A stretch of 64,000 nucleotides of DNA. It comes from Micromonospora sp. WMMD1102 (GTDB taxonomy: Bacteria; Actinomycetota; Actinomycetes; Mycobacteriales; Micromonosporaceae). Positions within the stretch are counted from its first letter, which is position 1; every line of letters begins with the position of its first letter. The stretch lies in contig NZ_JARUBN010000001.1 of the NCBI RefSeq assembly GCF_029626265.1, positions 8,559,001 through 8,623,000 on the forward strand, in the 5' to 3' direction. Shown here piece after piece: positions 1 through 7,384 of this stretch. A program made the translations under genes and the position numbers. The notes beneath the pieces were generated by a model. It saw only the letters and a list, made by a program, of their open reading frames with translations. It searched no databases and was not told where the DNA came from.

Positions 1-996
1 CTCGTGCTCCTGCCCCCGGTAGCCGCCGATCAGCAGGGTGGAGCGGATCGCGTCGCCGGTCGAGACGTACTCCTGGTCGGGTGCGACCCCGGGCACCGCG
101 GCCAGCAGGTGCCGCCAGCGCGGCCCGGCCATCCGCAGCCAGCCGCGCTGTTCCGGCTGGTACGTGTAGAGCACCACCTCGTCCCCGTCCGGGGTGTGCG
201 CCAGCAGGGCGGCGTTCGCCGGCAACGGCAGGTCGGCGAAGTCCCGGGTGACGAACTCCGGGATCAGGTGCCGCCCGCTCGGGGTGAACCCGGTGCCGAG
301 TACCGGCGGGCCGACCCGGTCGTGTGGCGGCATCGTCGTCAGGCCCCGGTGGGTGCCGGCCAGCGGCGCGACGTAGTCGACCGGGTCGGTGGCCCGCCAG
401 CGCAGCAGGTACGCCACCTCCGGCACCGCCCGCCCCGCCTCCGAGTCGGTACGCAGCAGCATCTGGTCGGCCGGGGTGCGCAGGTGCGCCACGTCGTACT
501 CGCGGTAGCAGAAGCCGTACGGCAGCCAGCCGCGCAACAGGAATCCGGCGAACTGCTGGGCGGAGAGCGCCTTGACCATCTGGCTGCCCCGGCGCACGGT
601 CGCCGACTCGCGTACCGAGACCAGCACCGGGTCCTCGGCGGCGGCCGGGCTCTGGCTCAGGCCGTGGATGTCCGTCCAGCCGAGGACCCGGTTGAGTGGT
701 GCGGTCAGCGGACTGTCCGGCACCCCGAGGCCGTTCGCCCGCTCGGCACCGGGTCCGGTACCGCCCCGGTGCGGGTCGGGCAGCCGGCCGACCTCGCTGG
801 CGTGGGCGTACCGGTGGTAGGGGTAGCGGGCGTCGGGGCGGCGGTCCCGGTCGAACCCGGCCGCCGGCTCCGCGCTGAACAGCTCGTATGCGGCACCCCG
901 GGCCAGCTCCGCAGCCGGGTGCACGCCGCCGCCGTACCGGACCCGGAGCCCGGTCGGCGTCTCGGGCACCGCACTGGCCGGCGGGGACACGCTCAC
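1..996 (-). CDS. Hypothetical protein, 3' end beyond window
   Basis: This is a long high-GC frame running off the left edge of the window, so its C-terminus is missing. It encodes at least 332 residues with actinobacterial codon use. I chose the GTG at 994-996. The frame stays open upstream with another GTG near 1029, so the true N-terminus may be longer. No signal peptide, membrane segment or catalytic motif is recognisable. The protein looks soluble, with several aromatic-rich stretches such as GWLPYGFCYREYD and LYTYQPEQRGWLRM. I do not recognise the family. It is transcribed away from tatD, with about 260 bases between them. Confidence 0.6.
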   Translation of the reverse strand, partial: MSVSPPASAVPETPTGLRVRYGGGVHPAAELARGAAYELFSAEPAAGFDRDRRPDARYPYHRYAHASEVGRLPDPHRGGTGPGAERANGLGVPDSPLTAPLNRVLGWTDIHGLSQSPAAAEDPVLVSVRESATVRRGSQMVKALSAQQFAGFLLRGWLPYGFCYREYDVAHLRTPADQMLLRTDSEAGRAVPEVAYLLRWRATDPVDYVAPLAGTHRGLTTMPPHDRVGPPVLGTGFTPSGRHLIPEFVTRDFADLPLPANAALLAHTPDGDEVVLYTYQPEQRGWLRMAGPRWRHLLAAVPGVAPDQEYVSTGDAIRSTLLIGGYRGQEHE

Positions 997-1117
997 CGCG
1001 CCGACGCTAAGACCGGTCGGCACCGGCCGAGTGAACGTCGGGTTACCGACCGGGGTAGCCAGGGCCGGAGCCGGCCGGATCTGCCGGTTCGGCTGGCCGC
1101 CCGGCGCCGGTCCGACA

Positions 1118-1194
1118 CCCGCCGCCCGCCGATCGACCCACCGCTCCGGTCCGGCCCCCGCCGCCCGCCGATCGATTCACCGCTCCGGTCCGGC
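1118..1194. repeat. Two-copy 39-bp tandem repeat
   Basis: Two near-identical copies lie at about 1118-1155 and 1157-1194 (period 39) in the gap between the partial minus-strand gene and tatD. Each contains CCGCCCGCCGATCGA followed by CACCGCTCCGGTCCGGC. The copies differ by two bases inside the compared segment. No role is evident. Confidence 0.7.
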
Positions 1195-1256
1195 AGCCGC
1201 CGCCCTGCCGGAAGGCCCCACCTGGTACGCCCGCGTACGCGGCCCCCGACCGGTGT

Positions 1257-2165
1257 GTGATGCTGGCGGCGATGAGTCAGCAGCCGACCGAGAGCCGCCG
1301 CCAGCGGGCCGCCCGCCGGGCGGGAGAGTACCCACCGGTGCCCGAGCCCCTGCCGGTGCCGGTGCTCGACAGCCACACCCACCTGGACATCACCCTTCCC
1401 GAGGCGGGTACGCCGCCGTGGCACGGCCGGTCGGACGATCCGGTGGCGGCGGCGGTCGAGCTGGCCACCGAGGTCGGGGTGGACCGGTTGGTGCAGGTCG
1501 GCGTGGACGTGGTCTCGTCCCGGTGGGGTGCCGAGGTGGCGGCGCGGCAGCCGGCGGTGGTCGCCACGGTGGCGCTGCACCCGAACGAGGCGCCCCGGCT
1601 CGCCGACCTGGACGAGGCGCTGCGGGAGATCGAGTCACTCGCCGCCGAGGAGCGGGTCCGCGGCATCGGCGAGACCGGGATGGACTTCTTCCGTACCGGT
1701 GCCGAGGGCCGGGCCGCCCAGGAGACGAGTTTCCGGGCACACATCGCGATCGCCAAGCGGTACGCCAAGCCGCTGGTGATCCACGACCGGGACGCGCACG
1801 CCGACGTGCTGCGGGTGCTGGACTCCGAGGGCGCACCGGAGACGGTGGTGCTGCACTGCTTCTCCGCCGACGCCGAGTTCGCCGCCGAGTGTGTCCGGCG
1901 CGGCTACCTGCTCAGTTTCGCCGGCACGGTCACCTTCGGCAACGCGACGGCGCTGCGCGAGGCGGCCAGGGTCACTCCGGTGGAGCAGATCCTGGTGGAG
2001 ACCGACGCCCCCTACCTGACGCCGATGCCGCACCGGGGTCGGCCGAACTCGGCGTACCTGATCCCGCTGACCGTCCGGTCGCTGGCCGAGACGACCGGCG
2101 CCGACCTCGACGAACTCTGCGCGGCGATCTCGGCCACCGGCGACCGGGTCTTCGGCCCCTGGTAG
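1257..2165 (+). CDS. tatD: TatD-family metal-dependent hydrolase / deoxyribonuclease
   Basis: A 302-codon TIM-barrel hydrolase of the TatD family (3'-5' DNase and metal-dependent hydrolase; cytoplasmic). The metal-binding HxH is in DSHTHLD near the N-terminus. It is followed by GIGETGMDFF (conserved Glu), KPLVIHDRDAH (His), VVLHCFSADAEFA (His) and the C-terminal ILVETDAPYLTP (Asp), all in the usual order and spacing. Starts GTG 1257, ATG 1260 and ATG 1272 are all in frame; 1272 (MSQQPTES) gives the most typical N-terminus. In actinobacteria tatD commonly sits close to rsmA and ispE; here a peptide-utilisation cluster separates them. The family assignment is firm; the physiological substrate is not shown by sequence. 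Confidence 0.92.
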   Translation: MMLAAMSQQPTESRRQRAARRAGEYPPVPEPLPVPVLDSHTHLDITLPEAGTPPWHGRSDDPVAAAVELATEVGVDRLVQVGVDVVSSRWGAEVAARQPAVVATVALHPNEAPRLADLDEALREIESLAAEERVRGIGETGMDFFRTGAEGRAAQETSFRAHIAIAKRYAKPLVIHDRDAHADVLRVLDSEGAPETVVLHCFSADAEFAAECVRRGYLLSFAGTVTFGNATALREAARVTPVEQILVETDAPYLTPMPHRGRPNSAYLIPLTVRSLAETTGADLDELCAAISATGDRVFGPW

Positions 2166-2172
2166 GCCACGG

Positions 2173-3348
2173 TCAGGCCGGTGTGCGGCGGCTGGCGCGG
2201 GTGGGGCGGCCGTTGCCGGGCGACGGGGTGCCGGCGCCTGGCTGTGCCGGCACCAGCTCGCCGGCCGAGCCGTCGCCGGCCGGACCGAGCCCGCCGATGC
2301 CTTCGCCGCTCGCCCTGCCCGCGCCGTCGCCGTCCGCGTCATCGCCGTCCAGACGGCCCTCGGCGGCGAGTCGGCGGGCCGCCCAGGGGGTGATCACGAA
2401 GCCGCGCTTGACGGTCAGCAGCTGCACCCCGGCGGTCCACGCCTGGATGCCGTCGATCCCGCCGAGGGTCTTGGTGGTGAACTCGAAGACGTCGGCGTGG
2501 GTCGGCAGGATCACCTCGCACATCAGCGACTCCTGGCCGAGCGTCGCGGCGACGTACCGGACGCCGCGCAGCGCGGCCAGCTCCCGGGCCACCCCGTCGA
2601 GCCGGGACGGCGCCACCGAGAGCCAGAACAGGATCTCCGCCTCGAAGCCGAGCGCCGCCGCCGGGACCAGCGTGATCACCTGTACGCAGCCGGTGTTGTA
2701 GAGCGACTCGAAGCGCCGCCGGACGGTGCTCTCGCTGACCCCGAGCCCGCCGGCCACCGCCTGGAAGCTGTTCCGGCCGTCCTCGCGGAGCGCCGCGATG
2801 ATCCGTTCGTCCAGCTCGTCGAGGTGTGCCGGCGGGCAGTCGTGCACCGGTGGCGGGGCGACGAGCTGGCTTCCGGTGCCGAGCAGGTGCCGGGACCACT
2901 CGTGGGTCGACTTGTAGGTGTGCAGTTCCAGGTCGGCGACGCTGCCCTGGATCCCGGGGATCTTCTGCAACCCGTTGAGCAGCACGCTGTGCAGGCTGGT
3001 CCCCTTCGGCACGAGTACCTCGGCGACCAGGTCGTAGACCCCGGTGACCAGGGCGACGAAGCGGATCTCGGGCATCGCGGCCAGCGCCTGCGCGGCGGCG
3101 AGCTGGCTGCCGGCCGCGCAGCGGATCCGCACGATCAGCAGGTCGGCCGGGCCGCCGCCGGGCTGCGGGGCGGCGGCGACCTTCACCAGCCCGTCGGCGA
3201 AGAGCTGCTGCGCCCGGCGGGCCACGGTGGTGACCGAGGTGCCGGTGAGCTGGGCGATCTCGGTCCAGCTCGCCCGGCCGTTGACCTGGAGCGCGGCGAC
3301 GATGCGCCGGTCGGTCGGATCGAGGTCGTAGTTGTCGCTCGGGATCAT
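2173..3348 (-). CDS. Two-module AsnC/Lrp-family transcriptional regulator
   Basis: A 391-codon protein with two consecutive AsnC/Lrp modules. The first HTH is near residues 10-55 (LDPTDRRIVAALQVNGR ... TSVTTVARRAQQLF) and is followed by a ligand-binding RAM-like domain. A second HTH (LDELDERIIAALREDGR ... VSESTVRRRFESL) precedes a second effector domain. Standard Lrp proteins have one module of about 150 residues, so this is a tandem or fused form that could act as an internal pseudo-dimer. A low-complexity Gly/Asp/Ala tail follows. The ATG at 3346-3348 overlaps the stop of the upstream hydrolase (ATGA), suggesting translational coupling. As the last gene of the peptide-catabolism operon it is the obvious candidate regulator of that operon. 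This is inference from context. Confidence 0.88.
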   Translation of the reverse strand: MIPSDNYDLDPTDRRIVAALQVNGRASWTEIAQLTGTSVTTVARRAQQLFADGLVKVAAAPQPGGGPADLLIVRIRCAAGSQLAAAQALAAMPEIRFVALVTGVYDLVAEVLVPKGTSLHSVLLNGLQKIPGIQGSVADLELHTYKSTHEWSRHLLGTGSQLVAPPPVHDCPPAHLDELDERIIAALREDGRNSFQAVAGGLGVSESTVRRRFESLYNTGCVQVITLVPAAALGFEAEILFWLSVAPSRLDGVARELAALRGVRYVAATLGQESLMCEVILPTHADVFEFTTKTLGGIDGIQAWTAGVQLLTVKRGFVITPWAARRLAAEGRLDGDDADGDGAGRASGEGIGGLGPAGDGSAGELVPAQPGAGTPSPGNGRPTRASRRTPA

Positions 3349-4226
3349 GCCGGGTACGCCGGTACGCCGGCCAGGAACTCCCGGACGACCTGCTGGAACC
3401 GCTCCGCCTCCTCCAACTGCGGGGAGTGTCCGGAGTGCTCGAAGACCACAAGTTTCGCATCCGGGATCAGCCCGGCGATGGTTTCGCTGCATTCCACCGG
3501 CGTGATCCAGTCGTGTCGACCCACGGTGACCAGGGTCGGGCAGGAGATCCCCGGGAGCAATGCCTTGATGTCGTAATTAGGCTGGTTTACAGCGAATGCG
3601 AAGTTGTGCGTGGCGTACCGGTACGGCGTCTGCTCGACCCGCTCCCGCACCCGCGCCCAGTCCAGGTCGTGGTCGTAGAGCGGCAGGATCTCCGCCCAGC
3701 AGTCCCGCAGGTCGGCCTCGTCCCGGACCGTCCCCGACATGATCCGGTCCAGCTTCGCCCGGTCGATCGTCACCCGGGCCGAGGCGAGCGCGTTGCGCAA
3801 CGCCAGCTCCTGGTTGGCGTTGTCGGCGGCGGTGTCCCGGAGCACCAGCGCGGCCACCCGCTCCGGATAGCGGATCGCGTACTCCATCGCGACGAAGCCG
3901 CCGTACGAGCCGCCGGCCATCACGATCCGCTCGGCACCGGCCCACTGTCGCAGCCCGTCCACGTCGGCCGCCCACTGCTCGTGCGTGAACGGCTCGTTCC
4001 CCTCGCTCGCCCCGGAACCCCGGGCGTCGAAGACCACCACCCGGTACTCGTCGGCGAAGGGCGCGAACGACACCCTCGGCTCGGCCATCGAGCCCAGCCC
4101 CGGCGCGCCGTGGTGCACGACCATCACCGGCTTGCCCGGCGCGTCGTCCCCCAGCACCAGCACGTTCAGCCGGTTGCCGTTGATCTCCACCGTCGTCGGT
4201 CCGCCGCTCGTCGGTCCGCCGCTCAT
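3345..4226 (-). CDS. Alpha/beta hydrolase, proline iminopeptidase-like
   Basis: A 293-codon alpha/beta-hydrolase fold protein. The oxyanion loop is VVHHGAPG (about residues 36-43), the nucleophile elbow is GGSYGG with Ser107, the acid is in VGRHDWITP and the catalytic His is in EHSGHSPQ. The cap-domain layout and overall similarity suggest an S33 prolyl iminopeptidase or related amidase removing N-terminal residues from short peptides; an esterase role cannot be excluded. The gene lies between an M24-fold gene and a regulator in a peptide-uptake operon, which fits a cytosolic peptidase. Start ATG 4224-4226 is only 2 bases from the stop of the upstream gene. Confidence 0.85.
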   Translation of the reverse strand: MSGGPTSGGPTTVEINGNRLNVLVLGDDAPGKPVMVVHHGAPGLGSMAEPRVSFAPFADEYRVVVFDARGSGASEGNEPFTHEQWAADVDGLRQWAGAERIVMAGGSYGGFVAMEYAIRYPERVAALVLRDTAADNANQELALRNALASARVTIDRAKLDRIMSGTVRDEADLRDCWAEILPLYDHDLDWARVRERVEQTPYRYATHNFAFAVNQPNYDIKALLPGISCPTLVTVGRHDWITPVECSETIAGLIPDAKLVVFEHSGHSPQLEEAERFQQVVREFLAGVPAYPA

Positions 4227-4228
4227 CT

Positions 4229-5395
4229 TCACGCTCCGATCACGATCTCGTCGAGGTCCCGGGGATAGCTGGTGAGCCGGCACGGCCCGTCGTCGGTCAC
4301 CAGTACGGTGTCCGAGATGCGGTAGCCGGCGTGGCCGGGGACGTACACCCCCGGTTCGCTGGAGAGCACCATGCCGGGCGCCAGCACCGTGTCGTCGCCG
4401 TCGGCCACCCAGGGCGGCTCGTGGAAGCCGAGCCCGATCCCGTGCCCCTGCCGGTGCCGCAGGTATTCGCCGAGTCCGGCCCGGCGGACCACCTCCAGGC
4501 AGGCCCGGTTCGCGTCCACGCACCGCACCCCCGGCCGCAGCGCCTCGGTGCCGACCTGCTGCGCGTCCCGGACCACCTGGTAGTAGCGGCGCTGCTCGAC
4601 GGTCGGCGCGCCGAGCAGGAAGGTCCGCTCGCTCTCCACGAACCGGCCGCCGACCGCACAGCCGAGGGAGAGCATGAACGGCTCGCCGCGTCGCAGCCGG
4701 TCCGCGCCGGGCAGCCGGTGCGGCTGCGCCGAGTTCGGGCCGCCGTAGACGAGTCCGCCGGTGAGCATCGGCACCACCACCACGTCGTCGTGCTCGGCGT
4801 ACATCTTCGCGGCGCCGTACCTGGTGACGTGCCCGGCCAACTCGGTCTCGGTGGGCAGCTCGCCACCGCCGGCCGCCGCCTCGGCGACCAGCCGGACCCC
4901 CTCGGCCAGCATCGCGTCGGCGATCCGGGCCGCCTCGGTGTGCAGGGCGACCTCCTCCGGCGTCTTGCGCAGCCGCAGCGTCCCGACCAGGTCGGTCGAC
5001 GTCCAGGTGGTCCCCGGGAAGGCGGCGCCGAGCGCGCCGACCCGGGCGACCGCCGTGGACGGGGCGTAGCCGGCCCGGACCGGCGGCACCGGCACCGCGT
5101 CCCGGAGCACCCCCCACGGGCTCCGCTCGCCGGGGAACTCCGGATAGACCACCAGGGTGGCGGCGGCCCGCTGGTCGGCGGCGTACTCCCGCTCCAGGTC
5201 CGGGACGAGCAGCAGCACCGCGCCGTCCCGGGCCAGGTAGGCGGCGACCGGGCGCTCGTTGGGGAAGTGCGCGAAACCCGTCAGGTACGCCATGTCGAGC
5301 GGATCGTCCAGCAGCAGCGCGTCCAGCCCGGCCCGGTCCAGTTCGGTCCGGACCCGCTCGTGCAGGGTGGCGTAGAAGGAAGCGGCCAGTCGCAC
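4229..5395 (-). CDS. M24 (pita-bread) family protein with altered metal ligands
   Basis: A 388-codon protein with the N-terminal creatinase-type domain and C-terminal pita-bread fold of Xaa-Pro aminopeptidases and creatinases. Catalytic-region motifs are QGHGIGLGFHEPP (His318, His325) and SSEPGVYVPG (Glu347). The usual first metal Asp is Ser243 (MLSLGC), the second Asp is Glu254 (FVESERTF), and the last Glu is Ser361 (GYRISDTV). Three of the five canonical metal ligands are therefore changed. That pattern resembles metal-free relatives such as creatinase more than a working dinuclear aminopeptidase. It lies 2 bases before the alpha/beta hydrolase gene and 7 bases after the permease. Likely an amidine or peptide hydrolase acting on the imported substrate; the substrate is unknown. 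Confidence 0.83.
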   Translation of the reverse strand: MRLAASFYATLHERVRTELDRAGLDALLLDDPLDMAYLTGFAHFPNERPVAAYLARDGAVLLLVPDLEREYAADQRAAATLVVYPEFPGERSPWGVLRDAVPVPPVRAGYAPSTAVARVGALGAAFPGTTWTSTDLVGTLRLRKTPEEVALHTEAARIADAMLAEGVRLVAEAAAGGGELPTETELAGHVTRYGAAKMYAEHDDVVVVPMLTGGLVYGGPNSAQPHRLPGADRLRRGEPFMLSLGCAVGGRFVESERTFLLGAPTVEQRRYYQVVRDAQQVGTEALRPGVRCVDANRACLEVVRRAGLGEYLRHRQGHGIGLGFHEPPWVADGDDTVLAPGMVLSSEPGVYVPGHAGYRISDTVLVTDDGPCRLTSYPRDLDEIVIGA

Positions 5396-5402
5396 CGGCT
5401 CG

Positions 5403-6341
5403 TCACCTCGTCCTCGGATTGCGGGCGTCGTTGTACGCCACGGCGAGCAGGGTGGTCGCCACCACCAGCAGCAGGATGGCCAGCGACGGGAAGAGCGTGG
5501 TCCACCAGGCGGTGGCGAGCGATCCGGAGCGCTGCGCCTGGTGCAGGATCGTCCCCCACGACCAGCTGTTCGGGTCGCCGAGGCCGAGGAAGGAGAGCCC
5601 GGCCTCGGACAGCACCGCCCGGGAGGTGGTCAGCACCACCGAGACCGCGACCACCGGCGCGACGCCGGGCAGTACGTGCTTGCGGATCACCCACAGGTGC
5701 GAGCCGCCGATCACGTGCGCCGCCGAGACGTACGGCATCGGCACCACGGCCAGTCCCTGCGAGCGGACCACCCGGGCCACCTCCGGCCAGCTGAAGACCG
5801 CGATCACCACCACCAGGGTCGGCACGCTCGGCCCGGCCAGCGCGGCGACCAGGATCATCAGCGGTAACACCGGCAGCGACAGCGAGACGTCGACGATCAC
5901 CCCGAGGACCAGGTCGGCCGGCCGGAAGTAGGCGGCCAGCACCCCGACCAGTACCCCGATCACGATCGCCAGCAGGCTGGCCGCCAGGCCGACCACGATG
6001 CTGACCCGGGTGCCCCAGACCACCTGGGCGAAGACGTCCCGCCCCAGGTCGTCGGTGCCGAACCAGTGCCCGGCACCGGGGCCGGCCAGCACCTGCTCGC
6101 CGTACCCGCTGGGATAGTCGGCGATCAGCGGCGCGGCCAGCGCGACCAGGCCGAGCAGCAGCAGGATGCCGGCGCTTACCAGGCCGAGCGGGTTGCGCCG
6201 GAACGACTGCCAGGTCTGCCGGGCCACCGACTCCGACGGCGGCAGCCCGCCGGCCGACGGACTGCCGGTGGCCGGAGTGCCGGCGGTGGCGGCCGGCGGC
6301 GGGGTGTCGCCCGGCGACGGCATCACGAGTTCGGCGGTCAT
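5403..6341 (-). CDS. Peptide ABC transporter permease (DppC/OppC type)
   Basis: A 312-codon inner-membrane permease. A Pro/Ala/Gly-rich N-terminal tail of about 40 residues precedes a DppC-type signature (ARQTWQSFRRNPLGLVSAGI) and the first membrane helix. The HWFGTDDLGRDVFAQVVWGTR motif is typical of OppC/DppC, and further helices surround the EAA-like loop (AAHVIGGSHLWVIRKHVLP). It partners the DppB-type permease upstream; its ATG at 6339-6341 overlaps that gene's stop (ATGA). Together with the ATPases at 10.4-12.6 kb and the binding protein it would import di- or oligopeptides or similar compounds. Confidence 0.93.
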   Translation of the reverse strand: MTAELVMPSPGDTPPPAATAGTPATGSPSAGGLPPSESVARQTWQSFRRNPLGLVSAGILLLLGLVALAAPLIADYPSGYGEQVLAGPGAGHWFGTDDLGRDVFAQVVWGTRVSIVVGLAASLLAIVIGVLVGVLAAYFRPADLVLGVIVDVSLSLPVLPLMILVAALAGPSVPTLVVVIAVFSWPEVARVVRSQGLAVVPMPYVSAAHVIGGSHLWVIRKHVLPGVAPVVAVSVVLTTSRAVLSEAGLSFLGLGDPNSWSWGTILHQAQRSGSLATAWWTTLFPSLAILLLVVATTLLAVAYNDARNPRTR

Positions 6342-7303
6342 GCGGTACGCACCCTCGGGTCGAGCAGCCCGTAGGCCAGGTCGGTGAGGAGGTTGGCGGC
6401 GATCACCGCGAAGGCGAGCATCAGGAACGCGCCCTGCAACACCGGGAAGTCGAGCTGCCCGACCGCCTCGAAGATGGCCCGGCCGACCCCCGGGTACGCG
6501 TAGATCGACTCGGTGAGCACCGCCCCGCCGACCAGGAAGCCCAGTTGCAGCCCGACAAGTGTGGTGGTCGGCAGCAGCGCGTTGCGCAGCGCGTGCCGCC
6601 AGACCACCTTCCGGTTCGGCAGCCCCTTGGCCCGGGCCAGCGTGCAGTAGTCCTCGCCGAGCGCGTCGATCAGGGTGCTGCGCAGGGTCAGCACGTACGA
6701 GCCGAGCTGCACCAGCACCAGCGACAGGCAGGGCAGCACCAGGTGCAGTGCGATGCTGCCGTACGCGGCCAGCCCGTAGACGTCGTCGTCCATCGCCCCG
6801 CCGATCGGCAGGATCCCGAAGACCACCCCGAAGACGTAGAGCAGGAAGACCCCGATGCTCGGGATGAACAGCGACTGTCCGGTGATGCCGCCGACCTGGA
6901 TCAGCCGGTCCAGGGTGCCCCGGGCCCGGGTGGCGGCGAGCACCCCGAGCGGGATGCCCAGGGCCACCGTCACCAGCAGCGCGGAACCGGCCAGCAGCAG
7001 GGTCCAGGGCAGCCGTTCCAGCAGGATGTCCCGCACCGGCTGGTTCTGCCGGAACGACACCCCGAGGTTGCCGTGCAGCAGCTGGGTCAGGTACTCCCAG
7101 TACTGCACCGCCAGCGGCCGGTCCAGGCCGTAGTCGCGGAGCAGTTCGGCCCGCAGTTCCTCGGTCATCCCCGGGTCCGCCACCGCCAGGGCCGGGTCGC
7201 CGGGCAGCAGCCGCAACAGGAAGAACGTCACGGTCACCGCGAACCACATGGTCAGTACGCCGCGCAGCAGGCGGCGGGTGACGAACCGCGCACCAGCAGC
7301 CAC
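6338..7303 (-). CDS. Peptide ABC transporter permease (DppB/OppB type)
   Basis: A 321-codon permease with an N-terminal helix (RLLRGVLTMWFAVTVTFFLL), the DppB-type periplasmic motif LPGDPA, LRDYGLDRPLAVQYWEYL and GNLGVSFRQNQPV, then five further hydrophobic helices and the cytoplasmic loop DYCTLARAKGLPNRKVVWRH that contacts the ATPase. Start GTG 7301-7303 has a strong GGAGGAG ribosome site 3-9 bases upstream. It lies downstream of the binding-protein gene, separated by an 80-base gap holding a strong hairpin, and overlaps the DppC-type gene by 4 bases. Confidence 0.94.
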   Translation of the reverse strand: MAAGARFVTRRLLRGVLTMWFAVTVTFFLLRLLPGDPALAVADPGMTEELRAELLRDYGLDRPLAVQYWEYLTQLLHGNLGVSFRQNQPVRDILLERLPWTLLLAGSALLVTVALGIPLGVLAATRARGTLDRLIQVGGITGQSLFIPSIGVFLLYVFGVVFGILPIGGAMDDDVYGLAAYGSIALHLVLPCLSLVLVQLGSYVLTLRSTLIDALGEDYCTLARAKGLPNRKVVWRHALRNALLPTTTLVGLQLGFLVGGAVLTESIYAYPGVGRAIFEAVGQLDFPVLQGAFLMLAFAVIAANLLTDLAYGLLDPRVRTA

Positions 7304-7321
7304 GTCTCCTCCTCAAGCTGA

Positions 7322-7381
7322 GGTGTAAGGAAGGGCCCCCCGTTATCGCTTTCTGCTGTAGCGGGGGCCCTTCCTTGCACT
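7322..7381 (-). terminator. Strong intercistronic hairpin between binding protein and permease genes
   Basis: A near-perfect inverted repeat. The arm at about 7327-7340 (AAGGAAGGGCCCCC) pairs with 7363-7376 (GGGGGCCCTTCCTT), and pairing continues outward several more bases (to 7322/7381) with G-U allowed. The loop is about 22 bases. In the mRNA it follows the binding-protein stop and precedes the permease ribosome site. It could be a partial terminator or a 3' stabiliser that keeps binding-protein transcript in excess, a common arrangement in ABC operons. It lacks a U-tract and could also be a dispersed palindromic repeat. Confidence 0.7.
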
Positions 7382-7384
7382 TGG

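Noticed and set aside
4..1260. 418-codon plus-strand frame at the left edge
   Set aside because: The minus-strand reading gives a balanced, protein-like sequence; the plus-strand one is Arg/Gly/Pro-rich shadow.
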